Shown: positions 52,134 to 61,462, numbered from the stretch's first letter. The stretch: 64,000 bases of DNA from Eubacteriales bacterium (GCA_030526005.1 JAUNDP010000006.1:1-64000); one strand, 5' to 3'. Translations and numbers: made by a program. Notes: generated by a model from the letters alone, not told the origin.

Positions 52134-52176
52134 TTTTAAAAATGAATCCCACTTTTCAAAAGAAAAATGGGATTTC
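52134..52176 (-). terminator. Terminator of the secreted-protein gene
   Basis: AATCCCA and TGGGATT pair on the minus strand with inner A/T arms, followed by CATTTTTAAAA, 31 bases past the stop at 52207. Confidence 0.65.
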
Positions 52177-52206
52177 TCAAATTTTTGTAATTTATCTGTT
52201 TTTGTT

Positions 52207-53889
52207 TTATTTACTTTCTGTATTCGTCTGTGCAAGCGCTTCATTGATCCGAGCAATAGCTTCAGCGGCATCTGCACTATTTTTTATCATTGTTTCCTTT
52301 GCCTCTGTTTCTTGTATATCTTTCAGCTTTTCTGCTTCTTCTGCCGCGTGTTGTACAGCCTCCCAGGAATCCTCTGTATATTTTGTTTTTTCCACGTTTT
52401 CAGCATCGGCGATCGCCTGTTCCAGAGCGGCAGATACTGTCATTCTTGTATAGTTATAATTTTCATCACGTCGATACAAATCTGCTCCCGTCTCACCGTT
52501 TGATACGAGATAGTATCCCTGATCCAGCGATGTAATTCCAAATGTCGCTTTTCCCGGAATCACAGCGCCGCAGATCATAGCAGTCTTTCCTGTATCGCTC
52601 CATTCCTGTTCCTGGCAGTCATTTCCGCAGATGCATTTCAGTACAGCATGTTTTACTACAGGATAAGCATCCACTATACCGTCATCATCTGTGTCAATTT
52701 TATAGCACTCTGCTTTTTCCAAAGCTTCCTTATCATTTGCGGTATTGCTCTGCCCTACTTCTAACTCTTCCAGAACAGGTTCTTTTTCTCCATCAATGAC
52801 ATACAGTGTTTTATCTGTCCATCCTGTCTTTGTATTTTCATAAGTATATAAAACAAGATCTCCTGTATCTCGATCTACATCCAGATTCTGGCATCCATAA
52901 TTTGTCGTTCCTGTCCATACATAGAGCGTATCGCATGCCTCCAGATATTCACCGCCTTCTACATCTACATCGCTTGAAATTCCTCTCTCATAGGTAAACC
53001 GACGCAAACATTTGCCGCGAGATTCTTCTGTGTGAAAATCATCCGGATCATAAACCTGAATGACGTTATAATTATTGTCATATCGATCTTCCCAACCATA
53101 GATTCCATAAGCCACAAACAAATACGTTTTTCCGCTGTCGTCCCCCGGCATCTGTCCGAATGCAACGCCGTCAATTCCGGAACAGGCAAACTTATGTCCT
53201 AAATTTTGTTCATTTTCGGCAAATCCATCCGATTTTTCTGTCTCAGTTGTATTTTCAGCAACAATCTCTTCATAATCATTCAGAGGATCACGAAAATCTT
53301 CTGTCGGCTCTTTCAGAAGGATTCCATCGACGCCTTCTGGCATATCTTTTATATCCATTCCTGTCTCTGTTATATTATCTTCATCGAATGCAGCGATGAA
53401 AAACTTCTTTCCCGGTTCTTTGTATTCCAGAGAACCATAAATTTTCCCATCATAATATGCCAGATCTCCCAGATGAGCTCCTCCGGGCGTTCCAAAACTG
53501 CCCTCTCCAAATCCGCCGACTGATCCTACCACTTCTCCTGTTTTCATATCTACCTTTGCAAGAGAACTTGTATAAGAAAAATACAGATATTCCATCTCGT
53601 CATCCACACAAATCCCCTGCATATGGGAATTTCCTCCGCACAAATCAATCGTATCGTAGGAATAATTGCTGACACCGTATTCCAGTACAATCTGTGACAG
53701 TGATTTTCCTGCTGTCTCATTCAAAAGCTCATCTGCTTCTTCATATGTCAATACACCGCCATCTCCATTTTCCTCTGTCGAAGCCGCCTTTACTGATGGA
53801 ATTCCTCCTATCATAAGCGCTGCCATACAAATCAATGAGCTTGTTGTCTTTACCATCTGTCGTCTTATCGTCTTCTTTTTCTGTCTCAT
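52207..53889 (-). CDS. Secreted protein of unknown function with FIVAR-like C-terminus
   Basis: 560 residues. A signal peptide (cleavage near VKA|AST) is followed by a beta-rich body with repeated hydrophobic/Asp-Gly strands (MEYLYFSYTSSLAKVDMKTG, LYVWTGTTNYGC, DTGDLVLYTYENT) suggesting a beta-propeller. A cysteine cluster (CICGNDC) and a helical FIVAR-like tail from about residue 490 (ALEQAIADAENV) follow. FIVAR modules occur in cell-wall and sugar-binding proteins. ATG 53889 is chosen; 14 codons upstream are unlikely. It precedes the nucleoside hydrolase on the same strand but has its own terminator. Function unknown. Confidence 0.7.
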   Translation of the reverse strand: MRQKKKTIRRQMVKTTSSLICMAALMIGGIPSVKAASTEENGDGGVLTYEEADELLNETAGKSLSQIVLEYGVSNYSYDTIDLCGGNSHMQGICVDDEMEYLYFSYTSSLAKVDMKTGEVVGSVGGFGEGSFGTPGGAHLGDLAYYDGKIYGSLEYKEPGKKFFIAAFDEDNITETGMDIKDMPEGVDGILLKEPTEDFRDPLNDYEEIVAENTTETEKSDGFAENEQNLGHKFACSGIDGVAFGQMPGDDSGKTYLFVAYGIYGWEDRYDNNYNVIQVYDPDDFHTEESRGKCLRRFTYERGISSDVDVEGGEYLEACDTLYVWTGTTNYGCQNLDVDRDTGDLVLYTYENTKTGWTDKTLYVIDGEKEPVLEELEVGQSNTANDKEALEKAECYKIDTDDDGIVDAYPVVKHAVLKCICGNDCQEQEWSDTGKTAMICGAVIPGKATFGITSLDQGYYLVSNGETGADLYRRDENYNYTRMTVSAALEQAIADAENVEKTKYTEDSWEAVQHAAEEAEKLKDIQETEAKETMIKNSADAAEAIARINEALAQTNTESK

Positions 53890-54138
53890 AATCTGTTTTC
53901 CTTTCACCAAAAAATACGGTTCAAAATACATTTTCTGTTTCCTGTTTCATCATAGATTTTTATAAAAATGATGTTTGTAACATATGTAATTTTTCACATA
54001 ATCGGACTGTATCGGTCCATCTCAGCTGATGATATGTATTTTATATTACATTCCTATCATACTTATTTATCTCCAAAAATACTATCCGTGTTTCGTATTA
54101 TTTCGGTAAAAAAACAGTAAAACTTTGATTGTTGTTTT

Positions 54139-54420
54139 TTATCTTCGATCTTTTCTAACTTTCCATGTTTGATATAAAATATCTTTCAGAGCCAGCATGG
54201 CATCTTGTTCACTGTATTGATATTCTTTCCTTTTCGATTAAACTATCCAGTGAAACCTTATACAGCTTTGCCATTTTTTTGATTGGCAGATATCAGGTAT
54301 CGTCTCATCTGTCTTCCATTTAGAGATCGTCTGACGGCTTACACCCAATTTTTCCGCCACTTCTTCCTGCGATAGACCGCACTTTTTGCTTGCATGAAAT
54401 AAATTGTTTCCCAAATTCAT
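54139..54420 (-). pseudogene. Xre-family HTH regulator, frameshifted
   Basis: The first 45 codons encode a clean HTH_3 domain (LSQEEVAEKLGVSRQTISKW, then TDETIPDI). At a run of seven A on the minus strand (about 54280-54287) the frame is lost. One added base restores SKKMAKLYKVSLDSLIEKE, the normal family continuation. A second shift leads to a plausible tail (YSEQDAMLALKDILYQTW) ending at 54139. Two shifts argue for decay; the first lies in a homopolymer and could be reversible. Confidence 0.65.
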
Positions 54421-54619
54421 TCTTTTCCTCCTGCCAACTGATACTTTTATTATGAACTGCCCATCACGTTTCGTTGATGAGCAGTTCCAATTATGTTTTT
54501 ATAAAAAGTATAATAAACAGAAATTCAAAATTCTACCAATCACACCTTCCTTTTTCGCCCGAAAACTTTACCATTTTCTTATCTACACTTCCAATGCTCG
54601 CAATCCCTGCACAACTGTC

Positions 54620-56431
54620 CTACATTCTAAATTTTTTATGCACTTCCTGTGACAGCTCTTTTCCCCGGAATATTATGATCCAGAGCAAGCTCAGAAAACT
54701 GAAGCCAGAGCAGATCACAGAAGGATAAGATTGTTTCACCACACCCAGCAAAAGCAAGAAAAATGGAAGCATTCCAAATGCGCTGACCTGAACAAAATAA
54801 AACAGATATTCTTCCTGTTCCAGATGACGTATGCTAGCAATCACAGGGACAGAACACAGCACGGCGATGGACGCAAGCGGAATCACAAAATCTGTTGCCC
54901 ATCCATGATATCCGGTATAATAATCCCACAAGAATGCAATCACTGAAATAAGAATCAGCTGCCACATACTATTTTTCAGCAGATTTCTCCGTTTTTTATA
55001 TCCTACCGCTACAATCAGCCATGTGCTGAAACATCCTGCCGTTACAAATCCGGCATAGCTGACTGTCCCGTCCACAATATAGTTTATCATACAGCTCATC
55101 ACTGCCAGCGCAATGCAAAGAAATGAAAAAATCTGAAACATCTTTTTGCCTGTCTCTTTTCTGTCTTTTTGATACCCTGGAAACTCATTTTGTTCTTCTG
55201 TGCAGGATATCCCCTGCTGTCTCAAAATGTGAAAGAAATTTCGCTCTATATTTGTACTTGGAATTTTTGAAGTAAATCCCAAAACAAGCTGATCCTGAAA
55301 AGAACAGGTGCACAGCTGAAATCCTCCCGTACTTGTGAAGATTCCAAACCGCTCAATATAGTCTTCATATGCCTTTGGCATACGGATGACACCGATATTG
55401 GAAAACACAGCAGTGATACTCTTACCGCCAAAATTTGCTCCAATCTGAAGAAATAATGTCTTCAGTTCCAGAGGAACCATCCGCAGAAAAAAGTTTTTCT
55501 CCAGTCTCACCCAGTCATTCATTCTCATCCCGACCCGTTCCTTTGTCAGTTCCTTTGTAAACTGACTTTTCACATCACACAGCACCTCTTCAAATGTTGT
55601 CTGTTCCCGGAAATGATATCCAACCTCAATCCATCCAAAAAAATTTGTCATAGACTGAGAAGGAAAATAATTGCGCAGATTGACAGGAACCATCAGGCTG
55701 ATCCACTTCCCCATCTTTTCTCTTGGCATCTCTTCATGGATTGCACACAGCATCACTGCTGTCAGAAATACCGTCAAAGATACTCCATATTTTCTTGATC
55801 TTTCCAGCGTCTCTTTTACGGAGATCACCGCCTCTGTAATGTGCATTTCTTCCTGTGACAATCGTCTTCCCGGAATCCTTGCAGCAGTCTCTTTTTTCTC
55901 TTTCAGCCGCGGCATTTTTTCAGAATAATACTGTGAAAAACTGTCTTCTTCCTGGTCTTTTCCCGTCACTTCTTCATCTGGCAACTCTGGAAATTGGACG
56001 TCTGTATGAGCGCAAATCAGATAATTTTTTACTAATTCTTTCAAAAATTTCATTGCCCCTGTTCCATCTGTCAGCGCATGAAAAACTTCAAAATTGATTC
56101 TCTTTTTTTCATAAGAAACTTGAAACAAAAGACTCTTTTTATCTGGTATATAAATCTTACTGCAAGGAGGACGGTCTTCCTTTTTTATAGTCGCCGGTAT
56201 CTCCCTCTGTTCCAGATAAAACCAAAATAATCCTTTTCTAAGTACTGCCTGATACAGCGGATATTTTTGGATTGTCCGCTCAAGCGCTTCCTGCAAAAAA
56301 TCTCCATCTACATCTTCTTTCAGTTTACAGTAAAACCGAAATACTCTTGTATCATTCTTCCCTGTAACGGCTGGAAATGCAAGCGCTGCATTGTCTAATT
56401 TTCTCCATTGTGAATGTCCTGAGACTGACAT
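54620..56431 (-). CDS. Condensation/alcohol-acetyltransferase-like protein with membrane C-terminus (DUF6320-like)
   Basis: 603 residues. The N-terminal 400 residues have a condensation-domain/acyltransferase fold: the active-site motif is HALTDG (first His of the usual HH pair replaced by Phe-Glu-Val context, catalytic His kept), and a second landmark is VPVNLRNYFP. The C-terminal 190 residues hold five to six transmembrane helices, as in DUF6320 proteins. It likely moves acyl groups at the membrane, but the substrate is unknown. The start overlaps the upstream alpha/beta hydrolase by 37 bases, so synthesis and hydrolysis of an ester may be linked. Confidence 0.7.
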   Translation of the reverse strand: MSVSGHSQWRKLDNAALAFPAVTGKNDTRVFRFYCKLKEDVDGDFLQEALERTIQKYPLYQAVLRKGLFWFYLEQREIPATIKKEDRPPCSKIYIPDKKSLLFQVSYEKKRINFEVFHALTDGTGAMKFLKELVKNYLICAHTDVQFPELPDEEVTGKDQEEDSFSQYYSEKMPRLKEKKETAARIPGRRLSQEEMHITEAVISVKETLERSRKYGVSLTVFLTAVMLCAIHEEMPREKMGKWISLMVPVNLRNYFPSQSMTNFFGWIEVGYHFREQTTFEEVLCDVKSQFTKELTKERVGMRMNDWVRLEKNFFLRMVPLELKTLFLQIGANFGGKSITAVFSNIGVIRMPKAYEDYIERFGIFTSTGGFQLCTCSFQDQLVLGFTSKIPSTNIERNFFHILRQQGISCTEEQNEFPGYQKDRKETGKKMFQIFSFLCIALAVMSCMINYIVDGTVSYAGFVTAGCFSTWLIVAVGYKKRRNLLKNSMWQLILISVIAFLWDYYTGYHGWATDFVIPLASIAVLCSVPVIASIRHLEQEEYLFYFVQVSAFGMLPFFLLLLGVVKQSYPSVICSGFSFLSLLWIIIFRGKELSQEVHKKFRM

Positions 56432-57372
56432 AACTCTGCCCCCCTTCTTAAAAATTGATTGATATATTGAAAACTTTCCTCCACATGGAAAAATTTAATT
56501 CCAAGAGCAAAATATCCATGAAGCGCCTCTTTGATTCGATGTACTTCTACATAATTTCCGGCTTCCTGAAGTTTTTTTCCGTATGCCTCCCCCTCATCTC
56601 TGAGAGGATCAAATTCTGCTGTCAAAATCAATGTATCCGGCATTTCTCTTAAATCTTTTTCCAAAATAGGGGCAAAATATGGATTTTCCCGATCCTCCTG
56701 CGTACTCTGATACAGATTCAGATAATCCTCCATTTTTACGCTCGTCAGAAGATAACCCTCCCCATTTTCACGGACAGATGGAAATGGGGATTCCTCTGTA
56801 TAACAATTATTCAGCGCCGGATAAATTAAGATCTGTCTTTTCGGAAAAAATTCTCTTTTATTTTTTGCCATTGTACAGACAGCTGCCGCAAGATTTCCGC
56901 CTGCGCTGTCCCCCATAATCGTAATCTGATCTGGATCCGTATTCAGCAAAAATTTATTTGTGTACAGCGCTTTTGCCGCCTCATAGCAGTCATACAGCCC
57001 GATAGGAAAATGGTATTCCGGGGCAAGTCGATATTCCACAGACGCTACAATCTGTCCTGTGGATTTTGCCATCTGCGCACACACTCGATCATAATTTTCC
57101 ACGCTCTCTGTGACCCATCCTCCTCCATGAAAAAAGAGCAGAATCGGAAGCGTATGTCCCTTTCCTGTTCCTTTCTTCATCACCTCCTCCGATGGAAAAT
57201 ACAGACGAATTGGTATCTCGTGATCTTCATTGCAGACCTCTGCATCCAGCTTCTTCGCAAAAATACGCATAGGGTCCAGTTTTTTTAAATCAGCCAGACG
57301 CCTTGCCCCTTCCACTTCAATATTTCCATAAGAAAGAGCCTGCAGTACAGCCCGCATTGTCTTTGATTTCAA
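56395..57372 (-). CDS. Alpha/beta hydrolase, HSL-type esterase
   Basis: 325 residues. It has the hormone-sensitive-lipase signature HGGGW (oxyanion hole), nucleophile elbow GDSAGGNLA, and later Asp in AEFDPLRDEG and His in LHGYFAL completing the triad. There is no signal peptide. A TTG start at 57372 has GGGGG about eight bases upstream; ATG 57357 is an alternative. It is translationally coupled with the condensation-like gene downstream. Confidence 0.87.
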   Translation of the reverse strand: MKSKTMRAVLQALSYGNIEVEGARRLADLKKLDPMRIFAKKLDAEVCNEDHEIPIRLYFPSEEVMKKGTGKGHTLPILLFFHGGGWVTESVENYDRVCAQMAKSTGQIVASVEYRLAPEYHFPIGLYDCYEAAKALYTNKFLLNTDPDQITIMGDSAGGNLAAAVCTMAKNKREFFPKRQILIYPALNNCYTEESPFPSVRENGEGYLLTSVKMEDYLNLYQSTQEDRENPYFAPILEKDLREMPDTLILTAEFDPLRDEGEAYGKKLQEAGNYVEVHRIKEALHGYFALGIKFFHVEESFQYINQFLRRGAELCQSQDIHNGEN

Positions 57373-57537
57373 TCATAATTCCCCCTTTCTTCTTTCATAT
57401 TTTTTTATATTTTTTATTTGAAATTTTTTCAGTTTCTCTGTCCGTCTTCCGCTGCCTTTTCCTGATGGAAGTTCGACATTTTGAACATAGTATATCGTAT
57501 TTCTTTTTATTTTACAACGAATCTCTCCTGACGCTGT

Positions 57538-57590
57538 TCAAAAAAAGAATACCGCAGTCACGATATGCTGCTTCTTCGTGGCTGCGGTTT
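57538..57590 (-). terminator. Terminator of the tat operon
   Basis: ACCGCAG.CACGA pairs with TCGTG.CTGCGGT on the minus strand, followed by ATTCTTTTTTT, about 70 bases after the tatC stop. Confidence 0.75.
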
Positions 57591-57662
57591 CCATACCATA
57601 AAAATTTTATGGTTTCTTTTTTTATTTTTATTGTGTTCTGTTTTCAATCTGAAAATATATGC

Positions 57663-58421
57663 CTATTCTTCTTCCTTTTCTCTATGGCGTCTCTCTCTCA
57701 GCTTCATCAAAAGAGTGCAGATCACTATACTCAGTTCGTACAGTCCCAGCACTGGGATTGCAACCATAATCTGTGATACGACATCTGGAGGTGTGATCAC
57801 CGCCGCAATGAAAAAGATTGCAATGATGACAAATTTTCTTCCCTTTTTCATCCATTTTACTTTCAGAAATCCAAGTTGTGTCAACAATACAGACATGACA
57901 GGAAGTTCAAAAATAATTCCAAAAATTGTGAATGTACTCAGCACAAATGACATATAACTCTGCACACTGATCGACGCTGCAATCTCGCTTCCTGCACTTA
58001 AATCCATCAGAAAGTATAACATAAACGGCATCATAACCTTATATGCAAACAACACGCCCAGCACAAAGCAGATCAGTCCAAAAATCAGCGCTGCGACAAA
58101 CAGAATATTCTCATTTCTGCGCAGTCCCGGACGCACAAACGCCCAGATATGATATACAAGAATTGGAAGCGTTATGCAGACGGACGCAAGCATGGCAACT
58201 GAAAAATATTGCATCAGCAGTTCCTGAGGTGCGATGAAAATATAGGTATATCCATATTGTTCCCCTATGCCAGTCAGGATAGATACAAGTTCCGGTGCAA
58301 AATTCAGCCCGATAAAAAATGAGACAACCAGACAGATGACACAGATGATCACACGTTTTCTCAACTCACGCAAGTGACCAGACAACGTCATATTTTTTTC
58401 AGATGATTTTCTTCTCTTCAT
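57663..58421 (-). CDS. tatC: Twin-arginine translocase subunit TatC
   Basis: 252 residues with six transmembrane helices. N-terminal SGHLRELRKRVIICV contains the conserved cytoplasmic E and R residues that bind the twin-arginine signal. F-x-x-P-type sequences (LLTQLGFLKVKWMKKGRKF, IAAVITPPDVVSQI) follow the family. It is the receptor of the translocase. The gene starts two bases after the tatA stop. A highly charged tail (RERRHREKEEE) ends the protein. Confidence 0.95.
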   Translation of the reverse strand: MKRRKSSEKNMTLSGHLRELRKRVIICVICLVVSFFIGLNFAPELVSILTGIGEQYGYTYIFIAPQELLMQYFSVAMLASVCITLPILVYHIWAFVRPGLRRNENILFVAALIFGLICFVLGVLFAYKVMMPFMLYFLMDLSAGSEIAASISVQSYMSFVLSTFTIFGIIFELPVMSVLLTQLGFLKVKWMKKGRKFVIIAIFFIAAVITPPDVVSQIMVAIPVLGLYELSIVICTLLMKLRERRHREKEEE

Positions 58422-58423
58422 GT

Positions 58424-58594
58424 TTATTCTGCTTTGCCGGATGAAGGATCTGTCTCATCTTCCTCAGACATTCCCTTTCGGAAACTTTTTACACTTTTTC
58501 CAAACATTCTGGTCAGTTTTGGAAGCTGTGTAGGTCCAAACAGCAGCATAACAATCACTAAAATAACAAGTAATTCTGTAGTTCCAATTTTCAT
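58424..58594 (-). CDS. tatA: Twin-arginine translocase subunit TatA
   Basis: A 56-residue protein: one N-terminal hydrophobic helix, the FGP motif (LLFGPTQLPKLTR), an amphipathic helix (MFGKSVKSFRKGM) and a short acidic tail. AGGAGG lies nine bases upstream of the ATG at 58594. It lies between the tatB-like gene and tatC with gaps of one and two bases. It forms the export channel with TatC. Confidence 0.9.
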   Translation of the reverse strand: MKIGTTELLVILVIVMLLFGPTQLPKLTRMFGKSVKSFRKGMSEEDETDPSSGKAE

Positions 58595-58595
58595 T

Positions 58596-59024
58596 TCAAC
58601 ATTCCTCCTGATAAATTTTTACTGTCTCTTTCATCCCCTGAACCTCTGCATCAGAGACAGGATTTTCGCTCTCTTCCTCGCTAGCTTCTTTCTGTTCTTC
58701 CTGCATCTTTTCACTCTTTTCTGCATTGCAAGTTTCTGCAGGTTTTCCAAGATCTGCAAATGGTTTCTTTATTCCATTTACATTTTTGTTAATCTCTTTG
58801 TTCAGATCATTGATCGGCTCCATCGCCTCTTTCAAAGGCCGCTTGGCTTCTTCCAGCGGCTCTACAATATTTTCACGAATATCCTTTGTCGCCTCTGCCG
58901 TATATTTCTTAAACTGTTTCATCGCCTGTCCCAATTTCTGCGCATAGTACGGTAATTTATCAGGACCAAGTACAATCAGCGCTACGATAAAGATGACAAC
59001 CAATTCCTGAAGACCAATTTTCAT
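58596..59024 (-). CDS. tatB: TatA/TatB family translocase protein (TatB-like)
   Basis: 142 residues. It starts like TatA (hydrophobic helix, LGPDKLPYYAQKLG hinge and amphipathic helix) but has a longer helical, acidic tail like TatB (EEAKRPLKEAMEPI). Many Firmicutes manage with TatA and TatC alone, so a distinct second member is notable. GGAG lies six bases before the start. It is first of tatB-like/tatA/tatC and lies 184 bases after the twin-arginine substrate gene. Confidence 0.82.
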   Translation of the reverse strand: MKIGLQELVVIFIVALIVLGPDKLPYYAQKLGQAMKQFKKYTAEATKDIRENIVEPLEEAKRPLKEAMEPINDLNKEINKNVNGIKKPFADLGKPAETCNAEKSEKMQEEQKEASEEESENPVSDAEVQGMKETVKIYQEEC

Positions 59025-59208
59025 AAAAATCTCCGTTTCCCCGCTTATGACAACGGTATCGAACTTAAAAAGGAGAAGGTATCAGCCGTTTGAAAAACGG
59101 ATGCCTTCCCCTGCATAGAAACGCATAGCGTTTGCGCTTTTACTTCAGATTACACTCTGCAAGAAAAAACACGTCTGTCTCATTGACTGTTCTCTGAAAT
59201 TTTATTTT

Positions 59209-60480
59209 TTATTCTTCCGGTGCAATCCCTGCATACTCACGCATTGCATCGAGAGGACAGGTGATCGCTGCTGCTGATGTCAGCGTTGTTCCGAAATAAC
59301 TTGTGTAGCGTCCTGCACTTCCTACTGCTTTCAGCGCCACATAGCCTCGTCTCATCCAGTCTTCCATCGTCAGACCATCTACTCCGTCATATTGCCATTT
59401 ATCTCCGTCTGAAAGCACATGAATTAAATTCTGCATACTCTTGGCATACTCGATATCCATATTCATCACTCCGAAACGGTTTACATACTGCCATCCATGA
59501 CCGCCTAAAAACAGCATCTTTGCGCCTGTCTCTTCTCCGGCGCCTAGTCCGGCATCAAACGCAGTATAACTCTCTAATTTTTCAACAACAGCGTCGATTC
59601 CATCATTCAGCTGATTCAGACCATCTACACTGAAAATCCATACGCTTGAACCTGAGCCAATCGCATCACCGCTGAAAGATACATAGGTAGCTGTCGCATT
59701 CGTTACGCCGTAATTATAGGTAATCACCGGTGTTGTGATGACGAAGATCGTAGAAGCATTTGTATGTCCCGGACATAAAATAGTATCGATTGTGATATCT
59801 CCCACTGGAATCTGATATTCTCCCGGGGCAAATGTCTGGAAATCATACTCTGCAAATCTCTCTTTGATCTTATCATCCACATCTCCTTCCGGGAAGAAAA
59901 CGGTATATCCTTTTCCTGCCAGAGCAGTGGAGAATCCCACATGATCTCCATGTTTATGAGTGATTGCAATCTTTAATGTACGGTCTCCTGCCAGTGATAA
60001 TACAAGATCACGATATTCTGTATCAATCTTCTCAAGCACAGCCGCATCCTCGGCATCTTCACCAAAATGTGCTGCGGTCGATGCAGCGCCATTTCCCATA
60101 TCAATCAGCAATGCTTCTTTCCCTGAAGTGATTACATACATACTTGCCGTGTTGTTGTCACTTGTCGCACCGTTTGTCGCCATACTGTCTGCATATGGAA
60201 CAGCTTCTGTATAATCCATAATATGGTACACGCTAAAGGAAGCGTTTGGATTCATTTCCTCGCTGTTTGCATCAATGACGCTTGCTTCTACCGTAAAATG
60301 GCCATACTCATACTTGCTGCCATACCCATTGAATACTGGAGCCAATCCGGCTTTGCCGTCTGCTCCTGTTGCCTCTTCAGCTCCCGCTGAGATGCCTGCT
60401 GTTGCCCCCAATACGGCAATTCCCAGCGTGCTGGCCGCTGTCGCTTTTAAAAAGTCTCTTCTTGAAATTGTCTTTCCCAT
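59209..60480 (-). CDS. Tat-exported metallo-beta-lactamase-fold hydrolase
   Basis: 423 residues. The N-terminus carries a textbook twin-arginine signal (SRRDFLK, residues 6-12) with a mildly hydrophobic, alanine-rich h-region. The mature part is an MBL-fold enzyme with THKHGDH (His175, His177, Asp179, His180), later metal ligands likely in GHTNAS and GGHGW. The Tat route suggests folding and metal loading in the cytoplasm before export. It lies immediately upstream of the tat genes on the same strand. The substrate is unknown. A hairpin at 59049-59085 may partly terminate transcription before tatB. Confidence 0.87.
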   Translation of the reverse strand: MGKTISRRDFLKATAASTLGIAVLGATAGISAGAEEATGADGKAGLAPVFNGYGSKYEYGHFTVEASVIDANSEEMNPNASFSVYHIMDYTEAVPYADSMATNGATSDNNTASMYVITSGKEALLIDMGNGAASTAAHFGEDAEDAAVLEKIDTEYRDLVLSLAGDRTLKIAITHKHGDHVGFSTALAGKGYTVFFPEGDVDDKIKERFAEYDFQTFAPGEYQIPVGDITIDTILCPGHTNASTIFVITTPVITYNYGVTNATATYVSFSGDAIGSGSSVWIFSVDGLNQLNDGIDAVVEKLESYTAFDAGLGAGEETGAKMLFLGGHGWQYVNRFGVMNMDIEYAKSMQNLIHVLSDGDKWQYDGVDGLTMEDWMRRGYVALKAVGSAGRYTSYFGTTLTSAAAITCPLDAMREYAGIAPEE

Positions 60481-60727
60481 AATTTAACCCTCCTCCTGGT
60501 AATTTAAAGACTTTTGTTTGTATAAAAACACATATTTTTCTTTTTATACGATTTGATATTTCTTTCCCCGATCCTTTACATTTTTTTATTATATCAGAAT
60601 ATTTATATAAAATAAAGATTTTTTACCATATTTTTTTATGTATTTTTTCAATACTCTATTATTTTTTCAATATTTTACTATAATTTTTCACAGATATTAT
60701 GATTTTTTACATTCATTTTTATAATTT

Positions 60728-60779
60728 ATAAAAATAAGCCAACTCATTTTACTGTTTTTAACAGTTTAATGAATTGGCT
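60728..60779 (-). terminator. Terminator of the ABC transporter operon
   Basis: AGCCAA.TCATT pairs with AATGA.TTGGCT, with inner ACTGTT/AACAGT, followed by a T-rich run on the minus strand, eight bases after the stop. The rest of 60481-60787 is very AT-rich, probably containing the MBL gene promoter; no gene is seen. Confidence 0.75.
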
Positions 60780-60787
60780 GAAATGAT

Positions 60788-61462
60788 CTACCAACTTTTT
60801 ATTTTTCCCCCGTCAAGATAAAATATCTTATCTGAAAACCACTTTACAACTGTTTCATCATGAGAGATAAATAAATAGGTCAAACCATGTTGTTTTTTTA
60901 TATCTTTTAATAAATGCAAAATTTGTGCCTGCACTGAAACATCTAGCATAGAAGTTGCTTCATCCATAATCAATACTTTAGGTTCTAACAGCAAAGCTCT
61001 GCAAAGAGATACTCTTTGAATTTCGCCTCCACTAACCTGATAGGGATATCTTTCTAATACAGCAGAATTAATTTTAACCTGCTCTAATAACTCTGGAATC
61101 TTTTTTTCATACCACGCATCAGAAATATGATGAATGCGGCAGGCCTCTCTTACACTCTTTCCAAGCGTCCAAAATGGATCAAAAAAAGATTCCGGATGCT
61201 GTGAAATATATTGTACATTTCTTCTAAATTTTAAACTCTCTTTTCTATTCTTCCAGTTTACTTCCTTCTCATTCCATAAGATCTGTCCAGCATCCTTTTT
61301 TTCGATGCCAAGCAATATTCTGGCTAGTGTACTTTTTCCGCTTCCACTTGCTCCCATCAATGCTGTTGTCTGAAATTCTTCCAATGAAAAATCGATCTCA
61401 TCTAACACGCATATATTGGTCTTTCCTTTAAATGTCTTACTTACTTTTCTTGCTTCCAGCAT
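60788..61462 (-). CDS. Peptide/nickel-type ABC transporter ATP-binding protein (second ATPase)
   Basis: 224 residues. Walker A GASGSGKST, signature VSGGEIQR, Walker B VLIMDEATSMLD and the switch His in FISHDETV. It is shorter than typical DppF/OppF and lacks the C-terminal oligopeptide-transporter extension, as in NikE-like proteins. GAGGTG lies eight bases before the ATG. It overlaps the first ATPase gene by 26 bases and closes the operon. With the partner ATPase it powers the two permeases. Confidence 0.88.
   Translation of the reverse strand: MLEARKVSKTFKGKTNICVLDEIDFSLEEFQTTALMGASGSGKSTLARILLGIEKKDAGQILWNEKEVNWKNRKESLKFRRNVQYISQHPESFFDPFWTLGKSVREACRIHHISDAWYEKKIPELLEQVKINSAVLERYPYQVSGGEIQRVSLCRALLLEPKVLIMDEATSMLDVSVQAQILHLLKDIKKQHGLTYLFISHDETVVKWFSDKIFYLDGGKIKSW

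Noticed and set aside
54456-54490. Palindrome GAACTGC ... GCAGTTC as an operator or terminator
   Set aside because: It is a clear inverted repeat, but there is no T-tract in either direction and its link to the decayed HTH gene is uncertain, so no function is claimed.
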